Made by a program: the position numbers and the translations under genes | Assembly: GCF_001898115.1 (NCBI RefSeq) | Contig: NZ_MKSQ01000008.1 | Coordinates: forward strand, 497,606 to 561,605 | Direction of reading: 5' to 3' | Origin: Allobosea sp. 67-29 | GTDB taxonomy: Bacteria; Pseudomonadota; Alphaproteobacteria; Rhizobiales; Beijerinckiaceae | DNA length: 64,000 nucleotides | Notes under the pieces: generated by a model | Seen by the model: only the letters and a program-made list of their open reading frames with translations | Database searches by the model: none | What the model was told of the DNA's origin: nothing | In this document: piece by piece, positions 25,262-34,531 of the stretch | How the letters are laid out: every line of letters begins with the position of its first letter | Numbering within the stretch: position 1 is the first letter of the stretch

Positions 25262-27685
25262 TCAGCCCCGGAGCGTCGCGCCGTAGCGCTTGGCCATCTC
25301 GGCGACGATCTTGGCTCCGACAGCCTCGATTTCCGCCTCGGTCAGGGTCTTCTCGACCGGCTGTAGGGTCACGGCGAGCGCGACCGACTTCTTGCCGGCC
25401 TCGACGCCCGCGCCCTCATAGAGATCGAAGACGCCGACGTTGGCGATGAGCGCGCGGTCGGTGCCCTGCGCCGTCTTCATCATGTCGCCGGCTGCCACCG
25501 CCTTGTCGACGATGAAGGCGAAATCGCGCGTGACAGGCTGGAAGTCGGACAGCACAAGCTTGGCCTTGACCTTGGTCGGCTTGGCCTTGGGCAACGGCAG
25601 CGCATCGAGATGGATCTCGAAGGCGACCAGCGGTCCCTTCGCGTCCAGAGCCTTGAGGATCTTGGGGTGGACCTCGCCGAAGGCGCCGATCACGCCCTTG
25701 GGGCCGAATTGCAGCGTCGCCGAGCGGCCGGGATGGGCCCAGGCTGGGCCGCCCGCGACGACCTGCAGGCCGCCCGTCGGAACGCCGAGAGCGGAGAGCA
25801 GGCCGAGCACATCGGCCTTGGCATCGAAGATATCGACATTGTTAGCCCCGCCGTCCCAGTGACGGCCGGTGCCCTCGAGACGAGCGGTGCCGCGGCGCAG
25901 GCCGGTCGCGGCGACGAGCTGGCCTTCCGGCTCGTCGCTGAGGAAGATCTGGCCGACCTCGAACAGCGCCACATCCGGGAAGCCGCGATCGGCATTGCCC
26001 TGCGCGGCGCGGATCAGCCCCGGCAGCAGCGAAGGGCGCATGTCGGACAGGTCGGCCGCGATGGGGTTGGCCAGCGCGAGCTTGGGCGAGCCGCCGCCGA
26101 AGAGCTTCGCCTGATCATGCGAGATGAAGGACCATGTCACGGCCTCGACGAGCCCGCGCGCCGCGAGCGTGCGCTTGGCGGTGCGGGTGCGCTTCTGCAG
26201 CACGGTCAGCACCGGCTTGACGACCTCGCCCTTGATGCGCGGCAGCGGCGTCGAAGCGACACGGTCGAGCCCGGCGATGCGGACGATCTCCTCGACGAGG
26301 TCGGCCTTGCCTCCGACATCGGCACGCCAGGACGGCGGCGCGACCGTGACCCGCTCGCCCTCGCCCGAGACGTCGAAGCCGAGCGAGGTGAGCGCCTGCT
26401 TCATCTCGGCCTGCGGCAGATCCAGCCCGGTCAGGCGCTCGACCTCGGACCAGGGGAAATCGATCGCGGCCGGGCTCTCCGGCAGGTCGCCGACGAATTC
26501 CATCTCGGAGGCTTCGCCGCCGCAGAGCTCGATGACCATCGCGGTGGCCAGGTCCAGGCCGGGGCGCGCGAAATCGGGATCGACGCCGCGCTCGAAGCGA
26601 TAGCGCGCATCCGAATTGATGCCGAGAGCGCGGCCCGAACGGGCAATGTTCAGCGGGTCCCAGAGCGCGCTCTCGATCAGCACGTCGGTGGTGGTCTCGC
26701 TGCTGCCGGAGGCCTCGCCGCCCATGATGCCGGCGAGCGACTCGACGCCGTGCTCGTCGGCGATCACGACCTGCTCATCGGTCAGCGCATAGGTCTTGCC
26801 GTCGAGCGCGAGGATGGTCTCACCTTCCTTCGCGCGGCGCACCGTGAGGTTGCCCTGGACCTTGGCCGCGTCGAAGACATGCAGCGGCCGGTTGCGGTCG
26901 AGCGTCATGAAATTGGTGATGTCGACCAGCGCGTTGATCGGGCGCAGGCCGACGGCGCGCAGGCGCGCTTGCAGCCAGTCCGGCGAGGGACCGTTCTTGA
27001 CGCCGCGCACGAGGCGCAACGCGAAGGCCGGGCAGAGCTTCTTGTCGTCACCAGCGAGATCGAACGTGACCTTCACCGGGCACGGGAAGGAGCCGCTGAT
27101 CGGCTGGATCGGCGCATTCTTCAGCTTGCCGAGGCCGGCGGCGGCGAGGTCGCGGGCGATGCCGGCGACGCCGAGCGCATCGGCCCGGTTCGGCGTCACG
27201 GCGATCTCGATCACAGCGTCATCGAGCCCGGCATAGGTCGCATAGGGCTGGCCGACCGGCGCATCGGCCGGCAGCTCGATGATGCCGTCATGATCCTCGG
27301 AGAGCTCGAGCTCGGCTTCCGAGACCAGCATGCCGTTGGATTCGACACCGCGGATCACGCCCTTGCCGAGCGTGATCTTCTTGCCGGGGATGTAGCTGCC
27401 CGGCGGCGAGAACACGCCCTTCATGCCGGTGCGCGCATTCGGCGCGCCGCAGACGACCTGCACCGGCTCGCCGGCGCCGGTATCGACCATGCAGACGCGC
27501 AGGCGGTCGGCGTTGGGGTGCTGCTTCGCCTCGATGACATAGGCGATGGTGAAGGCGGCGAGCGCAGCCGCACGGTCCTCGATCGCCTCGACCTCGAGGC
27601 CGATGCGGGTCAGGGTCTCGGCGATCTCGGCAACGGAAGCGTCGGTATCGAGGTGCTCTTTGAGCCAGGATGTCGTGAATTTCAT
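25262..27685 (-). CDS. pheT: Phenylalanine--tRNA ligase beta subunit
   Basis: An 807-residue protein of normal PheT length. It has the N-terminal tRNA-binding OB fold ([14 protein letters not shown] and the [14 protein letters not shown] stretch), B3/B4 editing domain, B5 DNA-binding-like domain and the C-terminal ferredoxin-like anticodon-binding domain ending in [12 protein letters not shown]. With PheS it forms the alpha2-beta2 enzyme that charges tRNA-Phe. It normally follows pheS directly; here a GT21 glycosyltransferase gene lies between, with only a 26-bp gap to pheT. Confidence 0.97.
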   Translation of the reverse strand: MKFTTSWLKEHLDTDASVAEIAETLTRIGLEVEAIEDRAAALAAFTIAYVIEAKQHPNADRLRVCMVDTGAGEPVQVVCGAPNARTGMKGVFSPPGSYIPGKKITLGKGVIRGVESNGMLVSEAELELSEDHDGIIELPADAPVGQPYATYAGLDDAVIEIAVTPNRADALGVAGIARDLAAAGLGKLKNAPIQPISGSFPCPVKVTFDLAGDDKKLCPAFALRLVRGVKNGPSPDWLQARLRAVGLRPINALVDITNFMTLDRNRPLHVFDAAKVQGNLTVRRAKEGETILALDGKTYALTDEQVVIADEHGVESLAGIMGGEASGSSETTTDVLIESALWDPLNIARSGRALGINSDARYRFERGVDPDFARPGLDLATAMVIELCGGEASEMEFVGDLPESPAAIDFPWSEVERLTGLDLPQAEMKQALTSLGFDVSGEGERVTVAPPSWRADVGGKADLVEEIVRIAGLDRVASTPLPRIKGEVVKPVLTVLQKRTRTAKRTLAARGLVEAVTWSFISHDQAKLFGGGSPKLALANPIAADLSDMRPSLLPGLIRAAQGNADRGFPDVALFEVGQIFLSDEPEGQLVAATGLRRGTARLEGTGRHWDGGANNVDIFDAKADVLGLLSALGVPTGGLQVVAGGPAWAHPGRSATLQFGPKGVIGAFGEVHPKILKALDAKGPLVAFEIHLDALPLPKAKPTKVKAKLVLSDFQPVTRDFAFIVDKAVAAGDMMKTAQGTDRALIANVGVFDLYEGAGVEAGKKSVALAVTLQPVEKTLTEAEIEAVGAKIVAEMAKRYGATLRG

Positions 27686-27711
27686 CGTCGTATCGGATCA
27701 GCTTTGCCGGA

Positions 27712-28893
27712 TCAGTCGGAAATCTTGGCGCGCGCCGCCGAAAGCGCCGGCGCCGCCTGGTTGAGTTCGTTGGTCCCGTCGGTGCGGATCGTCATGGCGT
27801 TGCCGCGCCAGCTCACCTCGCCGCCGATGAAGGCATAGGCCCAGATGCCGGGGAAGGCGACGTCGCGGATCAGCATGGCGAGCGGCGAGCGCCAGTTGAC
27901 GAACCAGCCGGCAGCCGCGGAGAGCACGATGTCGCCGGCATACCAGATCGCCAGGACGAGCAGCGGCGCCAGCCAGACCGGCAGGCCGAGCGAAGCGGCT
28001 CCCCCTATGGCCAGCACGGCCGGCAGCAGCGGCGCGGCCAGGATCTCCAGCGCAAAGAAGGGCAGGAAGGTGACGCGCCTCAGCCTCGCCCAGCGGAACT
28101 GGCGCTGCACCGCGTCGGCCAGACGGCGCGCGCCCAGCGGTTGCTCGAAGGGCTGGCCCACGAGATGGACATGCCTGCCGGCGCCGCGCACGAGCTTCGT
28201 CGCGGCCGCATCCTCGGCGATCTCGGCGCCGAGTGCCGCGATGCCGCCATTGGCATCGAGGAACGGCTTGTTCCAGAGCATCGACTTGCCCTGCGCGAAG
28301 CCGAACCCCAGCGCCTCTCCGGCATATTGCCAGCGCGCCTGGAAGGGATTCAGGAAGGCGCATTCGACCTCGGCGCCGAAAGTCTGCGGCCGCGAGCCCG
28401 CGGGCGTCGAGCAGACGAGCCCGCTTCCCGGCCGCCAGGCCGCGAGCATGCGCTGGATATAGTCCTTCGGCATCAGCACGTTGGAATCGGCGAGAATGAC
28501 CCAGTCGGTCGCCGCCGCCTCCCAGCCGCGCACGCAATTGTTGAGCTTCGGATTCGCGCTGACGGAGACGTCGCCGATCAGCAGGCTGACCTTGTCGGCG
28601 CCATACAGCCCGATCAACTCCTCGATCAGCGGCACGATCGGGTCCTCGCCGTCGGCGACGCAGAAAATCGTGGTGTAGCGGGGATAGTCGAGCTCCAGGC
28701 CCGAAACCGCTGTCTCGCGGCTGAAGGCCTCGATGCCGCGCACCGGCCGGACGATGGTCACGGGCGGCAGTTCCGCGAGCAGGGCCGAGCGCTGCAGGGG
28801 CCGGCGCAGCCGCCAGAGCGCGATGGCCTGGCTCGCCAGGTTCATCACGACCAGCAGCACGGCAATCGCCGCCGCCCAGCCCGCAGGCGTCAT
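27712..28893 (-). CDS. GT21-type (ceramide glucosyltransferase-like) glycosyltransferase
   Basis: A 393-residue membrane enzyme with one N-terminal helix, a GT-A domain with TIVRPVRGIE, ILADSNVLMP (metal-binding Asp) and the Q-x-x-R-W motif (QRQFRW), and two or three C-terminal helices. This is the bacterial ceramide/hopanoid glycosyltransferase pattern (GT21; HpnI is related). It probably transfers a sugar from a UDP- or GDP-donor to a membrane lipid. The ATG at 28893 follows GGGGGAGG. The gene sits between pheS and pheT on the same strand, an unusual insertion. The ChbG/HpnK deacetylase at 14.2 kb could act on a related product. Confidence 0.8.
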   Translation of the reverse strand: MTPAGWAAAIAVLLVVMNLASQAIALWRLRRPLQRSALLAELPPVTIVRPVRGIEAFSRETAVSGLELDYPRYTTIFCVADGEDPIVPLIEELIGLYGADKVSLLIGDVSVSANPKLNNCVRGWEAAATDWVILADSNVLMPKDYIQRMLAAWRPGSGLVCSTPAGSRPQTFGAEVECAFLNPFQARWQYAGEALGFGFAQGKSMLWNKPFLDANGGIAALGAEIAEDAAATKLVRGAGRHVHLVGQPFEQPLGARRLADAVQRQFRWARLRRVTFLPFFALEILAAPLLPAVLAIGGAASLGLPVWLAPLLVLAIWYAGDIVLSAAAGWFVNWRSPLAMLIRDVAFPGIWAYAFIGGEVSWRGNAMTIRTDGTNELNQAAPALSAARAKISD

Positions 28894-28921
28894 CGCGCCC
28901 TCCCCCGCCCGGCCGACGCCG

Positions 28922-30004
28922 TCATGAGGAAAGGCCACCCGTCAGGGTCGGGAGATCGAGTGGGCGGAAGCCGTAATGGCTGAGCCAGCGCACATCGGCC
29001 TCGAAGAAGGGACGCAGATCCGGCATGCCGTATTTCAGCATGGCGATGCGGTCGATGCCCATACCCCAGGCGAAGCCCTGGTAGACATCCGGGTCGAGCC
29101 CGCAATTGCGCAGCACGTTCGGATGCACCATGCCGCAGCCGAGGATTTCGAGCCAGTCGTCGCCCTCGCCGAAGCGGATCTCGCCGCCCTTGCGCGAGCA
29201 CTGGATGTCGACCTCCATCGACGGCTCGGTGAAGGGGAAGAAGGACGGGCGGAAGCGCATCTTCACGTCGTCGATCTCGAAGAAGGACTTGCAGAACTCC
29301 TCGAGGATCCACTTCAGGTGACCGAGATTGGCGGACTTGTCGATGACCAGCCCCTCGACCTGATGGAACATCGGGGTGTGGGTCTGGTCGGAATCGTTGC
29401 GATAGGTCCGGCCCGGGCAGATCACGCGGATCGGCGGCTGCTGCGCCAGCATGGTGCGGACCTGCACCGGCGAGGTGTGGGTGCGCAGCAGCTTGCGCTC
29501 GCCGTTCTCGTCCGGCGCGAAGAAGAAGGTGTCGTGCATCTCGCGGGCGGGATGGCCTACGGGGAAGTTCAGCTTGGTGAAGTTGAGGTCGTCGGTCTCG
29601 ACATCCGGCCCTTCGGCGATGGCGAAACCCATGTCGCCGAAGATCGCGGTGATCTCGTCGATGACCTGGCTGATCGGGTGGATGCGGCCGCGCGCCTCCG
29701 GGCCGTCCTGCACCGGCAGCGAGACGTCGAGACGCTCGGAAGCGAGCCGCGCCTCGAGCGCCGCCTCGCCCAGCGCCTCCTTGCGGGCTGCGATCGCAGT
29801 TTGCACGCGATCACGCAGGCCGTTGATCTGCGGCCCCTTCTCCTTGCGCTCATCCGGTGTCATGCCGCCGAGCGTCTTCAGCAGCGCCGAGACCGAGCCC
29901 GACTTGCCGAGCGCAGCGATGCGCACATCCTCGACGGCGGCCTCGTCGGCAGCGGCGGCGATCGCGGCAAGGGTGTCGCGTTCCAGGGCGGCGATATCGG
30001 TCAT
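28922..30004 (-). CDS. pheS: Phenylalanine--tRNA ligase alpha subunit
   Basis: A 360-residue protein with an N-terminal coiled-coil tRNA-binding arm (about 1-100) and the class II catalytic core: motif 2 region [10 protein letters not shown] and [28 protein letters not shown], and motif 3 [13 protein letters not shown]. It catalyses phenylalanine activation and tRNA-Phe charging with PheT. The length is typical. It is followed after 28 bp by the GT21 gene, then pheT. Confidence 0.97.
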   Translation of the reverse strand: MTDIAALERDTLAAIAAAADEAAVEDVRIAALGKSGSVSALLKTLGGMTPDERKEKGPQINGLRDRVQTAIAARKEALGEAALEARLASERLDVSLPVQDGPEARGRIHPISQVIDEITAIFGDMGFAIAEGPDVETDDLNFTKLNFPVGHPAREMHDTFFFAPDENGERKLLRTHTSPVQVRTMLAQQPPIRVICPGRTYRNDSDQTHTPMFHQVEGLVIDKSANLGHLKWILEEFCKSFFEIDDVKMRFRPSFFPFTEPSMEVDIQCSRKGGEIRFGEGDDWLEILGCGMVHPNVLRNCGLDPDVYQGFAWGMGIDRIAMLKYGMPDLRPFFEADVRWLSHYGFRPLDLPTLTGGLSS

Positions 30005-30133
30005 GAACAGGTCGCAAGCGTTTGAAGGCGTGGGATCGGGCGCGTTCTAGCGGGAACGGCCGGCATATGCCAGAGCGAAGCAGCGCGTCGCATTCGGGCG
30101 GCGCCCGCCCATGCCGCAGCAGGATGCAGCTTC

Positions 30134-30895
30134 ATGCCAGACAATACCGCCCAGAAGGAATCCCCCTCCTATCGCCTCGCCGCCCTCGACCCCGACTTCA
30201 TCCTCGGCGATTCGACGCGCGGCGCCCGCTTTATGCTGGAGTACCAGAAGGCCGAGGATCACCTCAGGGCGCGCGGCGTCGTCTCGACCATCGTCGTCTT
30301 CGGCTCGGCCAGGGTGCGCGAAGGCAATCGCTGGTACGAGGCGGCGCGGCAGTTCGCCCGCATCGCCTCGGAGCGCGGCGGGGCGCTGCGTGACGGCGAG
30401 GCCGGACGCCATCACGTCATCGCGACCGGCGGCGGTCCCGGCATCATGGAAGCGGCCAACCGCGGCGCCATCGAGGCCGGCGCGCTCTCGATCGGCTTCA
30501 ACATCACCCTGCCGCACGAGCAGGAGCCCAATGCCTGGTCGACCCCGGACCTGACCTTCCGCTTCCACTATTTCGCGATGCGCAAGATGCACCTGGCGAT
30601 GCGGGCAGCCGCGCTGGTGGTCTTCCCCGGCGGGTTCGGCACGCTGGACGAGCTGTTCGAGATCATGACGCTGGTTCAGACGGGCAAGATGCGGCCGGTG
30701 CCGATCGTGCTGTTCGACTCGTCCTATTGGAAGGGGCTGCTCCACCTCGACACGATGACGGAGGCGGGCTTCATCCGCCCGGAGGACCTGAAGCTGTTTT
30801 CCTATGCCGACACGCCGGAACAGGCCTATGACTGCATCGTCCACGGCGCGGGCGAAGGCTGGAACCCACCAGGGAACGGAAGCGTGCAAACATAA
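30134..30895 (+). CDS. LOG family protein (cytokinin riboside phosphoribohydrolase-like)
   Basis: The 253-residue Rossmann protein has VVFGSARV, ATGGGPGIMEAANRGA and the diagnostic PGGFGTLDELFE motif of LOG/TIGR00730 proteins. These hydrolyse nucleoside monophosphates to free base and ribose phosphate and are often mislabelled lysine decarboxylases. The substrate here (AMP, or cytokinin nucleotides in plant-associated strains) is not known. It lies on the plus strand between minus-strand pheS and rplT, interrupting the conserved translation block. Confidence 0.85.
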   Translation: MPDNTAQKESPSYRLAALDPDFILGDSTRGARFMLEYQKAEDHLRARGVVSTIVVFGSARVREGNRWYEAARQFARIASERGGALRDGEAGRHHVIATGGGPGIMEAANRGAIEAGALSIGFNITLPHEQEPNAWSTPDLTFRFHYFAMRKMHLAMRAAALVVFPGGFGTLDELFEIMTLVQTGKMRPVPIVLFDSSYWKGLLHLDTMTEAGFIRPEDLKLFSYADTPEQAYDCIVHGAGEGWNPPGNGSVQT

Positions 30896-31020
30896 GGGAT
30901 GTTTCAGCCCCATGAGCCGCGCGCGGTCGCGCCATCGTGCCGGCGGGCTTGCCGGCATGCCGGCAGCGACAGAAGATCGACAGAACCTTGATGTGCTTTC
31001 CGCATTGCCGAGCTGCCAGC

Positions 31021-31743
31021 ATGATGTCGACGGGCTCAACGCCACCTTCGGTCGCCAAATTCGACGCCGGGCGTGCCGGCGAGTACCTCGTCCAGAGCCG
31101 GATCGCGCTGGCGGGTTACGACGCCTGCCATGAGCTTTCGGCCTGCATGCTCGCTGCCGCGCTGGGCACGGGCCAGGCGGCCCGCATGCTGGCCGTAGGG
31201 GCCGGCGGCGGCGGCCAGGAGATCGTCAGCGCAGCGTCCCTCGAACCGGGCTGGACCTTCGTCGCCGTAGACCCGTCGCCCCAGATGATGGACGTTACGG
31301 CCGGGCGCCTGAACGAGCTCGGATTGATCGGGCGAGCCGAACTCCATATCGGCTATGTCGAGGATCTGCCCGCGGATCGGGCGTTCGATGCCGCGACCCT
31401 GATCGGCGTCCTGCACCATCTGCCCGGCGCCGAAGCCAAGAGCGCCATGCTCGCCGCCATCGCCGCCAGGCTCAAGCGTGGCGCGCCGCTGATCGTCGCG
31501 GGGAACCGCTTCGCCTATGATGCGCAGCCGCTGCTGATGGCGGCCTGGGCCGAGCGCTGGCGCATGCAGGGAGCAAGCCCCGCCGAGGTCGAAGCCAAGC
31601 GCGGCAAGATCCTGCAGGGTGCCGATCCGCCGGCGTCGGAAAGCGAAGTCGCCGCGCTCCTGGATCGCGCCGGCTTCGGGCCGCCGACCTGGTTTTTCTC
31701 GAGCCTGTTCTGGGGCGCCTGCCTGGCCCGATATCAGGGCTGA
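31021..31743 (+). CDS. Class I SAM-dependent methyltransferase
   Basis: A 240-residue protein with a Rossmann methyltransferase core: LAVGAGGGGQEI (motif I, SAM glycine loop), FVAVDPSPQMMD (acidic residue for ribose), and LIGVLHHLPG (motif IV region). The substrate cannot be predicted. The start is uncertain (ATG at 31021 or 31024, weak ribosome site). It is followed by a bidirectional terminator and converges on rplT. Confidence 0.8.
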   Translation: MMSTGSTPPSVAKFDAGRAGEYLVQSRIALAGYDACHELSACMLAAALGTGQAARMLAVGAGGGGQEIVSAASLEPGWTFVAVDPSPQMMDVTAGRLNELGLIGRAELHIGYVEDLPADRAFDAATLIGVLHHLPGAEAKSAMLAAIAARLKRGAPLIVAGNRFAYDAQPLLMAAWAERWRMQGASPAEVEAKRGKILQGADPPASESEVAALLDRAGFGPPTWFFSSLFWGACLARYQG

Positions 31744-31760
31744 GGCTGCGTCGAAACGAA

Positions 31761-31787
31761 AAAGGCCGGCATCGCTGCCGGCCTTTT
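31761..31787. terminator. Bidirectional rho-independent terminator
   Basis: Ten-base arms AAAGGCCGGC/GCCGGCCTTT flank a 6-base loop between convergent methyltransferase and rplT genes, with A and T runs on both sides. Confidence 0.85.
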
Positions 31788-31811
31788 CCAAATTCCATGC
31801 CGCAGAACCGC

Positions 31812-32186
31812 TCAGGCGGCCTTGGCCTCGGCGCCCAGCACGCCCTTGACCGTCTCGACGACCGCGGCGAACGAGGCCGCATCGTCGATGGCCATGGCCG
31901 ACAGGGTCTTGCGGTCGAGCTCGATGCCCGACTTGATCAGGCCGCCGATGAAGACCGAATAGGTCAGGCCGTGCTCGCGCACCGCGGCGTTGAGGCGCTG
32001 GATCCACAGAGCGCGGAACGAGCGCTTCTTGTTCTTGCGGTCGCGATAGGCGAACTGCATCGAGCGATCGACGGCCGCCTTGGCGGCGCGGATCGTATTC
32101 TTGCGGCGGCCGTAGAAGCCCTTGGCGGCCTTGAACGTCTTCTTGTGCTTGGCGTGGGACGTCACGCCCCGTTTCACGCGAGCCAT
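31812..32186 (-). CDS. rplT: 50S ribosomal protein L20
   Basis: A 124-residue protein with the L20 sequence throughout: [60 protein letters not shown]. It binds 23S rRNA early in large-subunit assembly. It lies 28 bp after rpmI in the usual order and is followed by a shared terminator. Confidence 0.98.
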   Translation of the reverse strand: MARVKRGVTSHAKHKKTFKAAKGFYGRRKNTIRAAKAAVDRSMQFAYRDRKNKKRSFRALWIQRLNAAVREHGLTYSVFIGGLIKSGIELDRKTLSAMAIDDAASFAAVVETVKGVLGAEAKAA

Positions 32187-32214
32187 GTCATGATCTCCGG
32201 TGTGTCAGGTGGCG

Positions 32215-32415
32215 TCAGCCGTTGGGGAGGAAGTACTTCTTCACGTTGGCCGCATCGCCCTCGAAGAGGGTGGTGGTGCCGCGGTGATTGCGGATCTGCT
32301 TGTTGGTCCGCTTGATCATCCCGTGACGCTTGCCGGCCTGGGCGTAGAGCACCTTGCCGGTACCGGTGATCTTGAACCGCTTCTTGGCGGCCGATTTGGT
32401 CTTCATCTTGGGCAT
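32215..32415 (-). CDS. rpmI: 50S ribosomal protein L35
   Basis: The 66-residue basic protein starts [20 protein letters not shown], the canonical L35 N-terminus, and ends with VKKYFLPNG. It is a component of the 50S subunit, co-transcribed with rplT. In many bacteria infC lies immediately upstream; here infC is about 1.5 kb away with a plus-strand gene between. Confidence 0.97.
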   Translation of the reverse strand: MPKMKTKSAAKKRFKITGTGKVLYAQAGKRHGMIKRTNKQIRNHRGTTTLFEGDAANVKKYFLPNG

Positions 32416-32729
32416 TTCAGCTCCTATCGGTCATAAGGCCAGCGCGCCTCGCGGCGGCTGAAGCCAATGTCTTGCTTTCAGGAAGCAAAGCACGATCGCC
32501 ACGGCAGCCCTTATCAGCCGGGCGATCGAAGGCCGCGCCTATCGCAGAAATGCGTCCGCTTGGCAAGCGGAACCTCCGGACACCACACAGGCCAAGGTCA
32601 GGGCTTGACGCAAGGGCGGGCGAGCGGTTGAGCGTAGGAGCCGATATTTCGTCGGCTTACTATAACACCTTCATACGCCCTTCACAGAGCCGGACCATCT
32701 GCCGCTGTCCCGCCATCCGGAGATCGATC
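32416..32729. other. Divergent intergenic region between rpmI and the AapJ-like gene
   Basis: About 310 bp. It contains an inverted repeat TCCGCTT-GGC-AAGCGGA at 32555-32571, a second hairpin near 32471-32489 (TTGCTT/AAGCAA arms), and a TTGACG hexamer at 32605. The repeats may act in the rpmI-rplT leader or as an operator. No coding signal is convincing. Confidence 0.35.
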
Positions 32730-33755
32730 ATGAAACGCCTCCTCATCAGCCTGGCCGCCGGCCTGGCCCTGACGGCCGCCGCCGCCACCCCCTCGCTCGC
32801 CCAGTCGACGCTCGACAAGATCAAGGCCCGCGGCCACATCATCTGCGGCACCAGCGAGGGCGTGCCCGGTTTCTCGCTGCAGGACAAGAACGGCGTCTGG
32901 CACGGCTTCGACACCGATGTCTGCCGTGCGCTGTCAGCCGCGATCTTCAACGACCCGGACAAGGCCACCTACCTGCCCCTGTCGAGCAAGAACCGCCTCG
33001 TCGCCCTGCAGGCCGGCGAGATCGACGTGCTGTCGCGCACCACGACCTGGTCGCTCGGCCGCGACATCGGGCAGGGCGTCAGCTTCACCTTCGTCAACTA
33101 CTACGACGGCCAGGGCTTCATGGTCCGCAAGAAGCTCGGCGTGAACACGGTCAAGGACCTCAACGGCGCCTCGATCTGCGTCGCGCAGGGGACCACGACC
33201 GAGCTCAACCTCGCCGATTACGGCCGCACCCACGGCATCAAGTTCGAGACGGTCGCCTTCGGGACGCTGGAGGACACGGTGCAGGCCTATGAGGCGGGAC
33301 GCTGCGACGCCTATACCACCGACCTGTCCTCGCTCGCCGGCACGCGCGGCAAGCTGAAGGACCCGAGCGAGCATGTGCTGCTGCAAGAGGTCATCTCCAA
33401 GGAGCCGCTCGGCCCCTGGGTCCGCAAGGGTGACGACGCCTGGTTCGACCTGGTGCGCTGGACGGTGATCGCCACGATCAATGCCGAGGAGCTCGGCGTG
33501 ACCCAGGCCAATGTCGAGGAGCTGGCCAAGACCTCGCAGAACCCGGAAGTCCGGCGCATGCTCGGCGCCGAGGGCAAGTTCGGCGAGTCGCTCGGGCTGA
33601 CCAACGACTGGGTCGTGCGCATCATCAAGGCGGTCGGCAATTACGGCGAGAGCTTCGAGCGTCATTTCGGCGCGAAGAGCAGCAACCCGCTGCCGCGCGG
33701 CGTCAACAAGCTGTGGACGCAGGGTGGCCTGCAATACGGCCCGCCGATCCGCTGA
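32730..33755 (+). CDS. General L-amino acid ABC transporter substrate-binding protein (AapJ/BztA-like)
   Basis: A 341-residue periplasmic protein. Residues 1-25 are a signal peptide ending LAQ. The mature part has IICGTSEGVPGFS, GFDTDVCRALSAAIF, LSRTTTWSLGRD and the C-terminal YGESFERHFG region characteristic of AapJ. AapJ delivers many L-amino acids to the AapQMP permease. No permease or ATPase gene is adjacent, so this is an orphan binding protein that must share a permease encoded elsewhere. The ATG at 32730 follows GGAG; the longer frame upstream lacks a signal peptide. Confidence 0.9.
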   Translation: MKRLLISLAAGLALTAAAATPSLAQSTLDKIKARGHIICGTSEGVPGFSLQDKNGVWHGFDTDVCRALSAAIFNDPDKATYLPLSSKNRLVALQAGEIDVLSRTTTWSLGRDIGQGVSFTFVNYYDGQGFMVRKKLGVNTVKDLNGASICVAQGTTTELNLADYGRTHGIKFETVAFGTLEDTVQAYEAGRCDAYTTDLSSLAGTRGKLKDPSEHVLLQEVISKEPLGPWVRKGDDAWFDLVRWTVIATINAEELGVTQANVEELAKTSQNPEVRRMLGAEGKFGESLGLTNDWVVRIIKAVGNYGESFERHFGAKSSNPLPRGVNKLWTQGGLQYGPPIR

Positions 33756-33808
33756 GCGCGGCGCGACCGGCTACCGAGGGCGGCCGGTCGCAAAGCATCT
33801 CCGACACG

Positions 33809-33835
33809 AAAAAGGGCGCCAGCGGCGCCCTTTTT
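33809..33835. terminator. Bidirectional terminator between the aapJ-like gene and infC
   Basis: AAAAAGGGCGCC and GGCGCCCTTTTT arms around a 3-base loop terminate both convergent genes. A second perfect hairpin (CGATCGC-AAC-GCGATCG, 33838-33854) lies between it and the infC stop. Confidence 0.9.
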
Positions 33836-33871
33836 CTCGATCGCAACGCGATCGCGAGGACAGCTCGCGCC

Positions 33872-34414
33872 TCAGCGCGGCGCGAGCACCATGACCATCT
33901 GGCGGCCTTCGAGCTGCCAGTCGCTCTCGACCTTGGCGATCTCGACGAGATCGGCCTTGACGCGCTCCAGCACCTTCACGCCGAGATCCTGATGCGCCAT
34001 CTCGCGGCCGCGGAAGCGCAGGGTGACCTTCACCTTGTCGCCTTCCTCGAAGAAGCCTCACATGGCCTTCATCTTCACGTCGTAATCGTGCTTGTCGATG
34101 CCGGGGCGGAGCTTGATCTCCTTGATCTCGATGGTGCGCTGCTTCTTGCGCGCCTCGGCAGCCTTCTTCTGCTCAAGGAAGCGGAAGCGGCCGTAATCAA
34201 GGATCTTGCAGACGGGCGGAACGGAGTTCGGCGCGATCTCGACAAGGTCGAGGCCGGCGTCCTCGGCGATCTTCAGCGCGTCGAAGAAGGACACCACGCC
34301 ACGGTTGGCGCCGGTATCATCAATCAGCTGCACCTCGCGAACGCCGCGGATGTCGCGGTTCGAGCGAGGACCTTCCTTGGTCGGGGTGGGGGCGGCACGG
34401 TACGGACGACGAAT
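33872..34414 (-). CDS. infC: Translation initiation factor IF-3, interrupted by in-frame TGA
   Basis: Reading from an ATT start at 34414 gives 180 codons with the full IF-3 sequence: [36 protein letters not shown] (N-domain), [20 protein letters not shown], then the C-domain [15 protein letters not shown] and a terminal QMVMVLAPR. Codon 119 (34060-34058), between AM and GFFEEGD, is TGA, where relatives have an ordinary residue such as Arg. The reading frame is otherwise intact. ATT is preceded by AGGAG eight bases away and mirrors the autoregulatory AUU start of E. coli infC; an upstream frame from 34471 is unlikely. IF-3 is normally essential, so a sequencing error, a recent mutation with a second copy elsewhere, or readthrough are the options. 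Confidence 0.85.
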
Positions 34415-34457
34415 GGGGTATTCTCCTGTATTTGGCGCGGCTCGCGCCGTCGATTCA

Positions 34458-34487
34458 GACACATTGCACAATGATGCGCGTTGTCAA
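34458..34487 (-). promoter_or_regulatory. Putative infC promoter
   Basis: A perfect TTGACA at 34487-34482 on the minus strand lies about 70 bp before the infC ATT. The -10 region near 34464-34459 is degenerate. A small palindrome CATTG-CA-CAATG (34462-34473) overlaps the spacer. Confidence 0.45.
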
Positions 34488-34531
34488 TGCATGACGCCGC
34501 TGCGGCAGCCATCCGCGACGGCGGAGACGGG

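Noticed and set aside
34058..34060. Selenocysteine at the infC TGA
   Set aside because: No IF-3 with selenocysteine is known, the position is variable and non-catalytic in the family, and no SECIS-like hairpin is evident directly downstream.
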